Shown here: piece after piece, positions 10,329 to 21,764 of the stretch
Layout: every line of letters begins with the position of its first letter
How positions within the stretch are numbered: the stretch's first letter is position 1
DNA from: Nissolia schottii
Taxonomy: Eukaryota; Streptophyta; Magnoliopsida; Fabales; Fabaceae
Length of the DNA stretch: 64,000 nt
Assembly: GCA_003254905.1 (NCBI GenBank)
Contig: QANU01008245.1
Span: forward strand, 271,605 to 335,604
Reading direction: 5' to 3'
The notes under the pieces: model-generated
Told to the model about the DNA's origin: nothing
Seen by the model: the letters and a program-made list of their open reading frames with translations, nothing else
Databases searched by the model: none
Program-made: the position numbers and the translations under genes

Positions 10329-13300
10329 GGTTTTTTTTACTTTTATATGGGTTTTGAAGGTTTATTTAGTTAATTTACGGATGTATGATTTTTGGGGCTG
10401 AAATCTTTATAGGGAGTGACGATTTTAGCCCCTTGAATATTTTTTTTTGAAAAAGAGCTGAAATTGTCATTCCCTTTTAAAAAATGGGCGTCAGCGATTT
10501 CAACCCCTAGATTTTTTTTTTAAAAGAATGGGTTGAAATCGTCACCCCCTATGACGATTTCAGCTTCTGAAATTAGTACTGTCAGTGCTGAAATAGTCAT
10601 AGTCTTTGGCCATTTCAGTACAAAATTTGACTGTCTAAAAATTACCTGGGAAACTTTCAGTATAAAAAGGGTGGGGGAGTCTCATATCTCATCACCAGTT
10701 CACATTCCCTCTAATGCACAACACTCTCTCATTCCTCTTCTTCTTCTATTCTCTCATTTTGCTTCGTTTTTCTCTTCTATTATGTTATTATTCTCTCATT
10801 TCTTTCATATTCTGTCATTGTTTTTAGGTTGTTTATATTTTTGTTTTGATACAAAAAATGGATAGAGGAGGGGTTGCTGCATATATTTTTTATGATAGTT
10901 CAGTTGCAAAAAATTATGTTGAGGGTGTTGAGTTTATTAGTCCTCATAAGGCAGAGGTCATTATCCTGTGGTAGTTTATGTCGTACATAGATTTGTGTAG
11001 TATTATATGTCATCATTTTCATAAGAGTGTGGAGAGAATAAGATATAAATCACCTATATCGTTCTTGAATGGGCTGATAAAATATCGGCATATAACAATA
11101 TCAAATGACGCTCAAGTGCAACATATGTTTTATCAATATGAAACATATACGACACACTTGAGTTGCATTGGTCTATATGTAAACTTCATGGAGGCGTCAA
11201 GTGCAAATGTTTATTTAATTGGAAATTCATTATCAAACGAATTGCATCATGAAGACGTTGAGACACCATTAGTGTTAGATAATGAGTTCTGGGCAAAGGA
11301 AGAGGGCGACGAAAGTTGGAGCGAGCACGAAAGTGACGTGTGTAAAGGTGATGGATCAGACGATGATTCAGTTATTGTTATATAAATTTAGGGTCAGTAT
11401 AAACTATGATAATAACTAATTTTAATTATTGTTAATTGTTGGGATTATATAATTGTAACCAAAATTGCTGACTTTATTTAGGGTTAAATTAAGTATGTGT
11501 ATTGACAGATATGCAAAATATGCTCTATGCTTACCTCGTGATGAGGATCTTGCGTATCAAAACTGCAAATCTGTTGACTAGAAATACCTTATTTAGATTG
11601 TTTGTTATTACATCAAATTAACTAATGGTTCAATTGTTGATATTGATGACGAAAGAAATGCACAACCCGATGATACACCAACATTCTTGCAAACATTTGA
11701 TGTTGGGGGATGCATGCAACTGAATTAGGAGACTTGCATAATGAATATTTTGCAGGCGATGAGCTATACAAAGGAAAATACTTTGCAAGTAGGGATGAAG
11801 TTAGTGAAGTTGTTGCAAGTCATTGATTGCGTGTCGGGGCCGATTACAAAATAAAAGAGTGTGAACCGGTGACTTACTTCTGCAAATGCAAGAAGTTTGG
11901 CCAAGGTTGTCAATGACTTATTAGGGTCACCTTGAAGAAAAATATTTCTTATTGGTAGGTCACAAGATACAACGGCCTTCACACTTGCCTTGCAGAGCGG
12001 CTTACTCATGACCACTCAAAGTTGACTTCCGGTAAGATTGCTGGTATGGTTCTGACACAGATAAGGGCGAAGCTGACAATGCCGGTAAAGTCCATTCAAG
12101 TAGATGTTATGGATCGTGAAGGATATTGGCCATCGTATAGAAAAGCGTGGCTTGCAAAGCAAAATACAATTGCACAAGTCTACAGCAATTGGGAACAATC
12201 ATACAATGACTTGCCATATTGGTTTATTGCATTACAACATTTTGATCCATCCTGCACATGGGACGTTGATACTATTGAAGCTTACAGTGCTGACGGATCT
12301 GTTAGGACAGATGCACGTACTTTTTGACGTGCATTTTGGAGTTTTGGCCCATGTATAAATGCATTCAAGCGCTGTAAGCTAATGATCCAGGTGGATGTGA
12401 CACACTTGTATGGAAAATACAAGGGTGTTTTGCTGACGGCATCAACCCAAGACGGCAATCAATCAATTGTTCTCATTGCATTTGCGATTGTCGAGGGTAA
12501 AATTGCAAATACACGGTATATTTTCTTACACAAGCTGCGACAATCGCTACCAGACGGACGACAAATTGGCTTGATATCTGATCGACACAAGTCCATAAAG
12601 TCTGCAGTATGATGAATGGGTGGTTTGTGGGCGTACCATCTATTTTGTATCAGACATATAACGCAGAATTTTGCCCGACACTTCAAGGTGAAGTTTATGG
12701 AAAAACTTGTCAAGGCTACTGGTAAGTTAAATTTTTTAACTTGACGATCTTACATTTTTGCATTCAAATATTTATTATAATGTTTGAGGACAACCTTGTG
12801 GACATTTCTGTTACAGGGTATTTGATAACTGTAGAGCAGTACAATCGTTGTTATGAAAGGCTACATCAGCATAATAAAGCATATGCCGCTTGGATTGATG
12901 AGATTCCTAGAGAACAATGGATTAGTGCATTCAATGGTGGACGTCGTTGTTCCCATATGATGACAAATGTAGCCGAGTCAATGAACTCAAAATTTCTAGA
13001 GGCTTGCAATTTTTCGATAACGGCATTAGTGCAGGAGACGTATTTCAAGACAACTGTCTTGTTTGTCAAAAACGCGAGGAATGCTCATGCTCAGCAGAAT
13101 GCATGTCACGAATACTTAGGGTTTTTGACCGAAATACTACAAAAAATGATGACACAAATAGGAACGTCGCAGGTTATACTCGCCTTTATGAAATAGTAAA
13201 TCCATGCTTACTACATAGATTTTATGTTTTTGTTATAAAGTTCATAGTTGTGTTTTGCAGGTTCACGAATTTTTGAGAGTCTCGCAAACGTTCCTTTGCA

Positions 13301-13689
13301 GGGATTTATCAAAAGGAAATCAGTTTATGGTTCATCTATAGGGAGGAGTTACTGTGACTATGGCGGTGCCTTTCAAAGATTTAGGTTTCCACCTACCACC
13401 TGCGCCTTGGGAAAGATCATTCCTGCAGGGGGCTAAAATCGCTGGAGATTGTGGCAATTTCAGGCTGCATCCCCTGCCCACAGCTGCATGCACCTGCATG
13501 CATGTCCTATCAGCTTTTCCTGAAATCGCCTGCACCCCTGGCGATTTCAGGCTTCACCTTTTTTTTAATACTGAAATCGCATAAAACAATGGCGATTTCA
13601 GTCTTTTCCCCCATACTTTTGTAATTTTCTTGCTCAGCCTATGTATTCAGATTCAAAACCCTTCAAACCCATTTACATGTCATTTCCCT
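10329..13689 (+). mobile_element. Mutator-like element (MULE), 3361 bp, decayed
   Basis: Bounded on both sides by AGGATAGGA. The terminal inverted repeats are diverged: the left end has ATATGGGTTTTGAAGGTTT (about 10346) and the inverted right end has AAATGGGTTTGAAGGGTTT. Just inside the left end are ACGGATGTATG and repeated GGGGCTGAAATC words, mirrored by GGCGATTTCAG words at 13540-13600. The interior carries a MuDR-family transposase relic on the plus strand. The same subterminal words occur in the MITE at 26938-27243, so the two look related. Confidence 0.88.
10859..13200 (+). pseudogene. MuDR-family transposase pseudogene (inside MULE)
   Basis: Frames follow the MuDR layout. An N-terminal region is at 10859-11385, ending in an acidic tail EEGDESWSEHESDVCKGD. 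A central part at about 11750-12326 includes GYWPSYRKAWLAKQ and LQHFDPSC. The transposase core at 12382-12610 has IQVDVTHLYGKYKG and GLISDRHKSI, with both aspartates of the DDE triad in place. A later segment at 12816-13196 includes NVAESMNSKF, which would supply the glutamate. A GT-AG intron is visible at 12722-12815 (GTAAGTTAAA...TTCTGTTACAG). Many in-frame stops (for example around 10972, 11826, 11914 and 12324) and frame changes show it is non-functional. No intact zinc finger was found. It was probably the autonomous type before decay. Confidence 0.8.
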
Positions 13690-13698
13690 AGGATAGGA
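13690..13698 (+). repeat. Target-site duplication, right copy (AGGATAGGA)
   Basis: Perfect copy of 10320-10328, flanking the MULE on the right. Confidence 0.85.
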
Positions 13699-13879
13699 GA
13701 AGTATTTTGCATTTCGAGCCGAGTACAATATATTTATGATTGAGAGGAGCTAGTTTTGTAGTATAGGGTCTTTGAATCCCTTGTTCATAAATTTTAAAAA
13801 AGGAAAAACGAAAAATGTTTTGTGTTAATAAATTTTAAACTTCTGATGCCCATTAAATCAATTCATTTAAATAGGAGAT

Positions 13880-14490
13880 AATCCCTATTTCTTACCTCTC
13901 ACCCCTATCTCCTTTATTATATGTACATATTAACACCCTTAATCAGGCATACACATCAATTAATCTAGGTGATTCTATGCTCACGGTGACTTGACTTGAG
14001 CATAGGTGTACTTTATAGGTACATCTAGATCTTCACTAGGAGATCACGACCGAAGGCCTTGGAGTCCATCTATGGAGTCAACCCATTCATCACCAACCTA
14101 TCGGTTCGATGTTACTACAATCCCTAGTTAGATTGCTAGCGAACATGGCGTCGCTTATGGGAACAAATTATTGTCTCATAAGGTTTCGTTCTATTTTCAT
14201 ATTAGTCTAAGAGATCCTGACAAGTGACACCAAAAAAGGTGACCACATCTCCACTGAGTAACGTAGCCCTCAAACAACAGAATTTGAATAACGCAGACAC
14301 ATCATCGCCCGAGGGTGCGCTTCAGCATTAAAGAGCTATCACGAACTTTAAGGAAGAAAGACCAACAGAGGCGCTTGAGGACATGAAGGATATCATAAGT
14401 GCCCTTCAACAACATGAGAAGAAGACCATTGCTTTGCAGCGAGCTCATGATCCGAAGGAGCACAGGCGTCGGTATTGAGATTATGGTGGG
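13880..14490 (+). mobile_element. Gypsy fragment: LTR end, primer site, leader
   Basis: The LTR-like part ends GCTAGCGAACA at 14145 and is followed at once by TGGCGTCGCTTATGGGAAC. This closely resembles the TGGCGCCGTTTGTGGGGA-type primer site used by Ogre/Athila-related plant Gypsy elements. Downstream, broken frames at 14230-14480 resemble a gag leader (for example ALEDMKDIISALQQHEKK), with stops. The fragment ends as the AT-rich repeat begins near 14570. The LTR start is not determined. Confidence 0.55.
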
Positions 14491-14571
14491 GATCATCTAC
14501 ATTATAACTACCCCTTCCATCTCTCCATTCGACTTTCTCACACAATCACAACCCCCTCACTTTCGTCTTTC

Positions 14572-15140
14572 TTTAACTTATTTTTTTAACAAATTGTCAC
14601 CAAAAAAAGTTAGAATTAAGACGATAGTTTAAAATCAATAAAAATCAAAATCAATAATTATAAATAATCAATGGTTGATTTTATAGATTTATAAATAAAT
14701 TAATATTAACAATAAAATCAATTAAAAATAAACTCAATTAGTACTAAAAACTCGTCAATATTTTTTAACTTATTTTTTTAAAAAAATAATCAACAAAAAA
14801 TAATTAAAATTAAGACGATTGTTTAGAATCAATAAAAATAACATTAATAATTATAAATAATTTATAGTTGATTTTACAGATTTATAAATCAATCAATATT
14901 AAAAATAAAATCAATTAAAAATAAACTCAATTATTACTATTTTGTCAATCTTTTTTAACTTATTTTTTTAACAAATTGTCATAAAAAATTAATTAAGATT
15001 AACACGATTGTTTAGAATTAATAAAAATCAAAATCAGTAATTATTAATAATAAGTAGTTAATTTGACAGATTTCTAAATCAATCAATATTAAAGATAAAA
15101 TTGATTTTAAGTTTTACTTAATCAATCAATTATATTTTTT
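14572..15140 (+). repeat. Three tandem AT-rich units of about 190 bp
   Basis: Each unit opens with TTTAACTTATTTTTTTAA (near 14572, 14764 and 14954). Each continues through AATTAAGACGAT, AATAATTATAAATAA and AATTAAAAATAAACTCAATTA. The spacing is about 190 bp in both intervals. No coding potential. Confidence 0.7.
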
Positions 15141-15149
15141 ATATTAATT

Positions 15150-15475
15150 GAGTTATAAATTTTTTAAATCAATTATTGATTATTTGCAAATACTGGTTTT
15201 GATTTTTTATTAATTATAAACCATCGTCTTAGTAATAACTATTTTTTTTGACAATTTTTTTTTAAAAAATAGGTTAAAAAGATTGACTAAATTTTAGTAC
15301 TAATTGAGTTTATTTTAATTGATTTTATTTTTAACATTAATTATTTTAAAAATCTACAAAATTAACTATTTATTGTTTATAATTATTAATTTTGATTTAA
15401 TATGATCGATTTTAATTTATTATAAAATTTTACTTATTTTTTAAAAATTAATTTCCAATTAAAAATTAAAATAAT
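15150..15475 (-). repeat. Inverted copy of the 190-bp AT-rich unit
   Basis: Read in reverse complement, this segment repeats the unit of 14572-15140. For example, TTAGTACTAATTGAGTTTATTT (about 15293) is the inverse of the AATAAACTCAATTAGTACTAA block near 14730. Together the two form a large foldback. Confidence 0.6.
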
Positions 15476-15555
15476 AAAAAGAATATGAGTAACAAGGAAG
15501 TTGAAATTTATTTTGGACAAATAGTATTTTTTAAATATGAAAAAAAAAGGAAATA

Positions 15556-15561
15556 CACGTG
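15556..15561 (+). promoter_or_regulatory. G-box/ABRE-like CACGTG upstream of SBP1
   Basis: TACACGTGTAA contains a perfect CACGTG core 275 bp upstream of the SBP1 start codon. bZIP and bHLH factors bind this core in many stress- and light-responsive plant promoters. Function here is inferred from position only. Confidence 0.35.
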
Positions 15562-15736
15562 TAACATACGAACAGGCAAAGGACAGAGCATTTTATCCAA
15601 TAACCTATATAGTATTGACACATCCTCTCTAGACTTCATGTGATTCAATTACGTACAAAGACAATAATGCTGGCTATATACATTACAAAAGGAGCACTGA
15701 GACCTACAAATTGTGTTTTTCTACGCAGTGAAACAT

Positions 15737-15742
15737 CACGTG
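15737..15742 (+). promoter_or_regulatory. Second CACGTG core upstream of SBP1
   Basis: ATCACGTGAA places a second G-box core 94 bp upstream of the SBP1 ATG, possibly within the 5' untranslated region. Two such cores within 200 bp suggest stress or light control, without proof. Confidence 0.3.
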
Positions 15743-15835
15743 AATTCTTGCTGTTTTCTTCGTCATTCCTTCTCATCCTCATCTTCTTCATACGGCAAAG
15801 TCCGTGAGAATCAATCTCACACACAGAGAGAGAAA

Positions 15836-18800
15836 ATGGCTAACAAGAACAACGGTCATGGATGCTGCCAAACAGGTCCAGGCTATGCTTCACCACTTGA
15901 AGCCATGTCTGGTCCCAGAGAGTCTTTGATTTATGTCACTGCTGTCTACACAGGTACCTTAATTATGTCTCAAAAATTCAATTTCTGCCTCATTTTTAAG
16001 GGTGGAATGTTTGATACACACAGAAAGTGATGGTGCGTTTTTATTTATTTATTATTTTTGTTTTTGTGGAAAAAGATTTAAGCCTTCTTGTCTATTTCTA
16101 AATTCTTTGCAAAATGTAGATTCGAGGCTAAATCTTTGTTAAATTATGTAACATCTTATTGGTGAGCAAAAATTTTCCTCATTTAGTATCCATTTATTTT
16201 CGGAACTATTAGAGTGAAACGCTTGAAATTGGTTAAATTTTTCTCTCAGAATTTCATGTCTCATGCGGTTATCATATAGATTGGTTCAGTGTTGGTAATT
16301 TCTTGTGATATGACATTGTTTCCCTTAAATAATGTCTCTTGTTTAAAAGATGGGCGATGTGATGATCATAATTCATAATTGTTGAATCAATAACAATACA
16401 GGAACCGGAACACAGAAGCCTGATTATCTGGCCACAGTGGACGTGGATCCAAACTCTCCAACTTATTCAAAAGTCATTCATAGGCTACATACTCCTTATT
16501 TAGGTGACGAATTGCACCATACTGGGTGGAATTCATGCAGCTCCTGCTATGGAGATCCTTCAGCAGATCGACGATACCTGGTTGTACCTGGACTGGTGTA
16601 AGTGGCTAAAAGGTTACTTTCATTGAACAATTGATAAACGTTAGGGACAATTGGTTGATAATTGCTCGGGAAATCAGAGCCTAATTTAGAAGGAAATGAG
16701 ACGCAAGCTTACTTTTGATTTCTTTGGTATAACAACATAGGTTTGTGAAATTTGCATATCCTGGTTGGCATAGAGCCATACTTGTATGCTGCATGATGGT
16801 TCTAGTTTCAAGTATGTCCTGCATTTTTTTGGGTTTTGATATCCTGTTATCATAATACGAGAACAGAAAGACACAGGATTATATATATATCACCCCCAAA
16901 TTGAAAGAGCAGGGGAACATAAAGAACTAAAAGAAGGGGAACATAAAGAACTAAAAGAAGCTTTGTTTCAAATATAAAGCCATTCAATTTCTTCTACCCA
17001 ACAGCTTAAGCTTAATCATACTTTTTTGCCATCAACTAAATTACCTGAAGTCTACTTTATCGTATTTCAGATCTGGTCGTATATATATAATTGACACAAA
17101 AACAAATCCAAGGGAACCATCTTTGCACAAAGTTGTTGAGCCTGCAGATATCATAGAGAAGACTGGATTAGCCTACCCACACACATCTCATTGCCTTGCG
17201 TCTGGTGATGTAATGATCTCATGCATCGGAGATAAGGATGGAAATGCTGAAGGAAATGGATTCCTTCTTCTTGATTCAGAGTTTAATGTGAAAGGAAGGT
17301 AATCTTTTATACATTGGATTAAGGAATGCAAGAACGCATATTCGCATGTGAAAAAAAAGTACTCAGTTTACCAATCGTTATCCTTATACATTGGATTTTC
17401 TAGTTTTGTTGCTCAATTTGAAGTTACTGCAAACTGAGGAAATGGTGGCAATCATACTGCTGAGTTGTCAAGAGATTTGTAAAGCAATTAACTTGGTTTT
17501 ATTAAATAATTGCTTGTGCATTGAGCATGCAGCAACGTATTTATTTGTTTGTGTGTGTATATATATGACACATTTACCATTCCAATTTCATAGTTTCTGA
17601 TTATATTATTGTATCTCTTGCTTTTTTCACACTGGTTAGGTGGGAGAAACCAGGGCACAGTCCAACATTTGGGTATGATTTTTGGTACCAACCAAGGCAC
17701 AATACTATGATTAGCACATCATGGGGTGCTCCTAAAGCCTTTACCAAAGGTTTTAACTTAGAGCATGTCTCTGATGGGCTTTATGGGAGGCATCTCCACG
17801 TGTATAGCTGGCCCGGGGGCGAACTGAGACAAACACTTGATCTTGGCGAACCAGGGCTCTTACCCTTGGAGGCAAGTTGTTTAATATATCTCTGCAGATG
17901 TTTTAAGATGCAGTTTTCATTTTCATCTTCATTTTTCCCCCTCTCTAAGAAGCCTATTCATGCACATGGTGATTTAGTTATGATTGTACCTAATTCCCCC
18001 TTTCCCATAGCTTACGTGTATGTTTGGTTCTGCTTTTGCAAAATTGATTCTCCATAAAATTGATTCTATGAGAATTTATTTAGCTAAAGTGATTTTGATG
18101 AAAATTAAATATGTTTGGTAGTATTTTTAAAAGTGATTTTGACGGAAATTAATAAATTTTCAGTTCTCTCATAATCAATTCTAAGGGCTAGAATTGATTT
18201 TGAGACTCACTTTTAACTAGAAACCAAACAAAATGAGAAAGGGGGGATAATTGATTTTGAGAAACTTAAAACTGAAAACCAAACATCAACGTACTAGTTA
18301 ACCGTTGGGAAAATTTTGGCTATTTTATAACTATAAACCTAAATGCAGATAAGGTTCCTGCATGATCCTTCCAAAGATACAGGTTTTGTTGGGATTGCAT
18401 TGTCAAGTAATATGATACGATTTTTCAAGACCCTGGATGGATCATGGAGCCATGAGGTATATCAAAAGGATACTTAATATGTATATTCTCTTTTGTTTAG
18501 TGTATGTACTTAAAACCAAGATAAATCTGTCAAAAACACTAATAGACCAAGCTCACTTTGCAGGTTGCCATATCAGTGAAACCACTTAAAGTGCAGAACT
18601 GGATTCTTCCTGAAATGCCTGGACTCATAACTGATTTCGTGATTTCGCTTGATGATCGGTTTTTGTACTTTGTAAACTGGCTTCATGGGGATATAAGACA
18701 GTATAACATTGAGGACGTTCGGAATCCTGCACTGACTGGTCAAGTATGGACCGGCGGACTTGTCCAGAAAGGAAGCCCTATAGTAGCTATAGCAGAAGAT

Positions 18801-21764
18801 GGTGAAACTTGGCAAAATGATGTGCCTGAGATTCAGGTTAGTTCTATTTCATTTACAAACTTCATAATCATACTGTCAAACTTCTTGCATAGCACGTGTT
18901 TGAAGTTGATTAGATAATGACTTATTTGGACATATAAAAATGGGTGGTGGAGTGCACGAGGCTCTCATCAAGTGGAGTTTAGAGAGGTTAGACATACGTA
19001 GCCTTACACTCAAGCATAGGGGCAATTTCTAGGATTTGAACCTGCAACCTCTAGGTCATACGATAGCAATCTTACTGTTGCACCGAAACTTACCCTCTAC
19101 TTATTTGGACGTATGTTCTGAATAATTTCCAAGAGAAATGGAATTTCTGTTGCTACAAATTCCTGGATCATGATATTAATGGTGATTATTGGGTATACTG
19201 TAAATGCAAGCAAATTTTTTGTGAATAACATTATAGATTTTCCCAGTAGAATGAAGTGAGAATGGAGAGGCAAGAAATGCAGCCTTTAATTATAACTTAT
19301 AAGTGAAGTTGTAACTGACAAAACATTAACTTAGTTGCAGAGCAAGATCTCACTACTCACTAGGGTGTTATTTCCCTTAGTATAAGAGTATCATGATGGT
19401 ACTGTTTCACCTCTCCTCTATTATAGTTTATAGATGTAGCAACGGTATTCTTGCCATTTATGCATGAACTTTGCTTTGGTATATTAGAACACCAAGATTA
19501 TACATAAAGTGACTCCTTCAATATTTTGTTGTGTTCCAAGTGTGAATGTTAAAATTTCACATTGATGAAATTTGGATTGGTAAAAGTACAATAAGCAGAA
19601 CTAAACTGATCATGTGCACCTATGCTTTTACTTGGAACTCTGAGGGTCCCCCAGTCTCATTGCATATAGTCCATCACTGAGGTCAGCAACATCAATCTTC
19701 CTCAAGGAATTCTATTCCTGTATATCAAAAATGTTATCAAAAAATGTTAGTGCGCAACCAAGTGTGGATATGAGTTTGGATAGTAATATCAGGTTAAAGG
19801 TAAATTGAGGTATGAATGGGATATTTGTGAGATAAAAGTCATTGGTAACGACTACATTGCCTAAGATTTTTGCTAGGACTTTGCTTCCATCAGGTAAATG
19901 GACCTCTATGGGTGGAATGTGTTTGTAGTTGTGGAATTTGGACAACGAGTAACAGACATGGTCTGTGGCTCCTGTGTCCAAGATCTGCTTGGTGGTGGAA
20001 ATAGTGCAGGACAGGGTTATTTTTATACCTGATGCAGCTTGTGGTTTTGTGGTGATTTGGTTAGTACTGTGTCTAGATGCATGTGAACCAGATTGTTGCA
20101 GTCCAAAAGTTGTAATTGTTGATCTCGTGAGAATTATTCCCTTATCTTCCTGATCACAATCCTTTATAGATGTACAATCTTCAGCATCACCCTCTTCTTC
20201 ATTACTCTTCGTGGTGATATTATTGATCTTAGCTTTTACACCTTCGATCTTGGCCTTGCAAAACTTCAGGTGTTCCAGGTAACCTAGTGGATAACCATGC
20301 TTATGAAAGCATCTCTTAATGGTGTGGCATGAGGTATTGTAGAAAATGCAAAACCTGTTGGATGGACCTTGCTTGATGAACTTCTCCCACCTCTAGTAGG
20401 GGAATTCCCTTTAGAACCTCTACCTCTTCCTAATTTGTTGTTTGTGTTGGTTCTGTTCAGGACTACTCATCAAGGTAACAGACTCAATAGTGAGGGAGCT
20501 TAATTGCCTTTCTTGTTCAGTCTGTAAAGTGAAAGTGTTGTTTATACTCGGGAGAGGTCTTGTAATCATGATCTGTGATCTAATACGATCATATTGTTCA
20601 TTCAAGCCCCTAAGAAATCGTACAACATAGTCTTTCTTTCACTAATCTCTCACAATTCCTAAGCCACATACACAAGGTACATTGCAATAACAACTAGGGA
20701 TCGGTTGAAAACTCTCTAATTCCTCCCAAATGGATTTCAATTTTGTGAAGTAAGAGGTGATAAATAACTCACCTTGCTTGATTCCATAGAATTCTTCCTG
20801 AAGCACTGCAGTTCTAAAGATATCTCGCTGATGATGTATGTGCTTGAGATCCTTCGACAGCTCATGACTATCTTTTATCCATATCACGCTTTGGTAGATT
20901 TTTGGACTGAGAGTGTGTGTGATCCAAGACAAGATGTATATGTTACACCTATCCCATGCCGCGAACAAATTGCTGTCCTCAATGGGTCTTGTGATCGATC
21001 CATCAACAAACTTGAACTTGAGTTTGTTCTTGGATTTCAGAGCAAGTTTCATTGCTCTCTCCCATGTATGATAATTCTGAGCCATAAGAACCAAGGTAAT
21101 TAAGGAAGGACCTAAGTTTTCTCCTGGATGAATGAAATAGGGGCTTAGTGGATTGCTTATTGGATTTGCTGCTTGATTCATTTGGAATGCTTGAAACTGA
21201 TTTGCCATTGGATACATTGGTTGATTCATAGGCAACACATGCAATTGCCTAGCCGCGATAACACGTTCTTGATTCTGATCCTCCATGGATGAAACTCCGT
21301 GAAGAAAACTGATTTGGTACTAATTCAGAGGAGTTTTGATACCATCTTAAGAACCATCTCTCCCAAAAGCTTAAGCTAATGGGAGAAAACAATTTTAATG
21401 ACTTTATATTATATCTTTTTACAATGGGTGTCTTTTATCTTATCTCTTTAGTGGCTGATTAGATCAAAATTTTGCTTTCCAGGGAAAAAAGTTGAGAGGG
21501 GGCCCTCAGATGATTCAATTGAGTCTGGACGGTAAGCGGCTATATGTTACCAACTCACTTTTCAGTACATGGGACAAACAATTCTTCCCGGAGCTTGTAG
21601 AGAAAGGGGCCCACATGTTGCAGATTGATGTTGATACTGAGAAAGGTGGCCTGAAAATTAACCCAAACTTCTTTGTTGACTTTGGAGCTGAGCCTGATGG
21701 TCCTTCCCTTGCTCATGAGATGAGATATCCTGGTGGCGACTGCACTTCAGATATCTGGATTTAA
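15836..21764 (+). CDS. SBP1: Selenium-binding protein 1 (SBP1-like), 7 exons
   Basis: Exons: 15836-15953, 16402-16597, 17071-17298, 17640-17871, 18349-18456, 18564-18836, 21483-21764. They join to 478 codons plus stop in one frame, matching the plant family length. Recognised stretches include [15 protein letters not shown] near the N-terminus, the NSCSSC motif (Cys85, Cys88) associated with selenium/metal binding, [27 protein letters not shown] and the C-terminal [14 protein letters not shown]. The family is a cytosolic beta-propeller protein linked to cadmium, selenium and redox stress in plants; the human homologue is a methanethiol oxidase. Intron 4 starts with GC (GAG/GCAAGT) and is the only non-GT intron; the frame requires it. 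Intron 6 (2.6 kb) holds an Au-like SINE and a Copia fragment. The start codon is the first ATG after the leader. Confidence 0.95.
16912..16959 (+). repeat. Perfect 24-bp tandem duplication in SBP1 intron 2
   Basis: GGGGAACATAAAGAACTAAA plus GAA occurs twice head to tail with no mismatch, which suggests a recent slippage event. Confidence 0.8.
18018..18288. mobile_element. Foldback MITE-like element in SBP1 intron 4
   Basis: The left end TATGTTTGGTT (18019-18029) and the inverted right end GATGTTTGGTT (about 18286 downward) form terminal inverted repeats. Internally, AAAATTGATTCT/AGAATTGATTTT words pair across the centre. No clean target duplication was found (ACGT flanks both sides), so the superfamily is open. 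Confidence 0.5.
18936..19098 (-). mobile_element. tRNA-derived SINE (Au-like) in SBP1 intron 6
   Basis: On the minus strand there is a polymerase III B-box, GGTTCAAATCC (19042-19032), with an A-box-like TGCAACAGTAAGATTG upstream. The body resembles the Au SINE family of angiosperms (GTGCACGAGGCTC, TACGTAGCCTTACAC) and it ends in a T-run. It is flanked by a 16-bp duplication with one mismatch, ACTTATTTGGACATAT at 18920-18935 and ACTTATTTGGACGTAT at 19099-19114. This is a clear sign of retroposition. Confidence 0.85.
19630..19981 (-). pseudogene. Copia protease / pre-integrase remnant
   Basis: [10 protein letters not shown] gives the aspartic protease active-site pattern D-T/S-G-A-[ST]-[DH]-H. 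After [13 protein letters not shown] the frame meets a stop at about 19712, and beyond it [18 protein letters not shown] resembles the gag-pre-integrase segment. It belongs to the same nested element. Confidence 0.65.
20642..21286 (-). pseudogene. Copia gag, 214-codon frame
   Basis: Starts with an ATG at 21286. The N-terminus is Met/Asn/Gln-rich, followed by the Copia gag domain: [52 protein letters not shown] and [20 protein letters not shown]. The frame stops at GIVRD before the zinc knuckle, and sequence to the left is only open in pieces. It is related to but clearly different from the gag fragment at 1-402. Confidence 0.75.

Larger units (their letters stand above)
19560..21460 (-). mobile_element. 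Truncated Copia element nested in SBP1 intron 6
   Basis: In antisense orientation to SBP1. From right to left: LTR-end-like sequence (about 21345-21460), primer site TGGTATCAAAA (21344-21334), a gag frame (21286-20642), further broken coding, and a protease/pre-integrase segment (19981-19630). No integrase core, reverse transcriptase, RNase H or second LTR was found, so only the 5' third survives. The exact outer edges are not seen. Confidence 0.75.

Noticed and set aside
17872..17900. Alternative GT donor just downstream in SBP1 exon 4
   Set aside because: It would add bases that shift the frame into exon 5; the GC donor restores the conserved protein.
18936..19098. tRNA gene on the basis of A- and B-box words
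   Set aside because: No cloverleaf or acceptor stem; the flanking 16-bp duplication and T-tail show a SINE.
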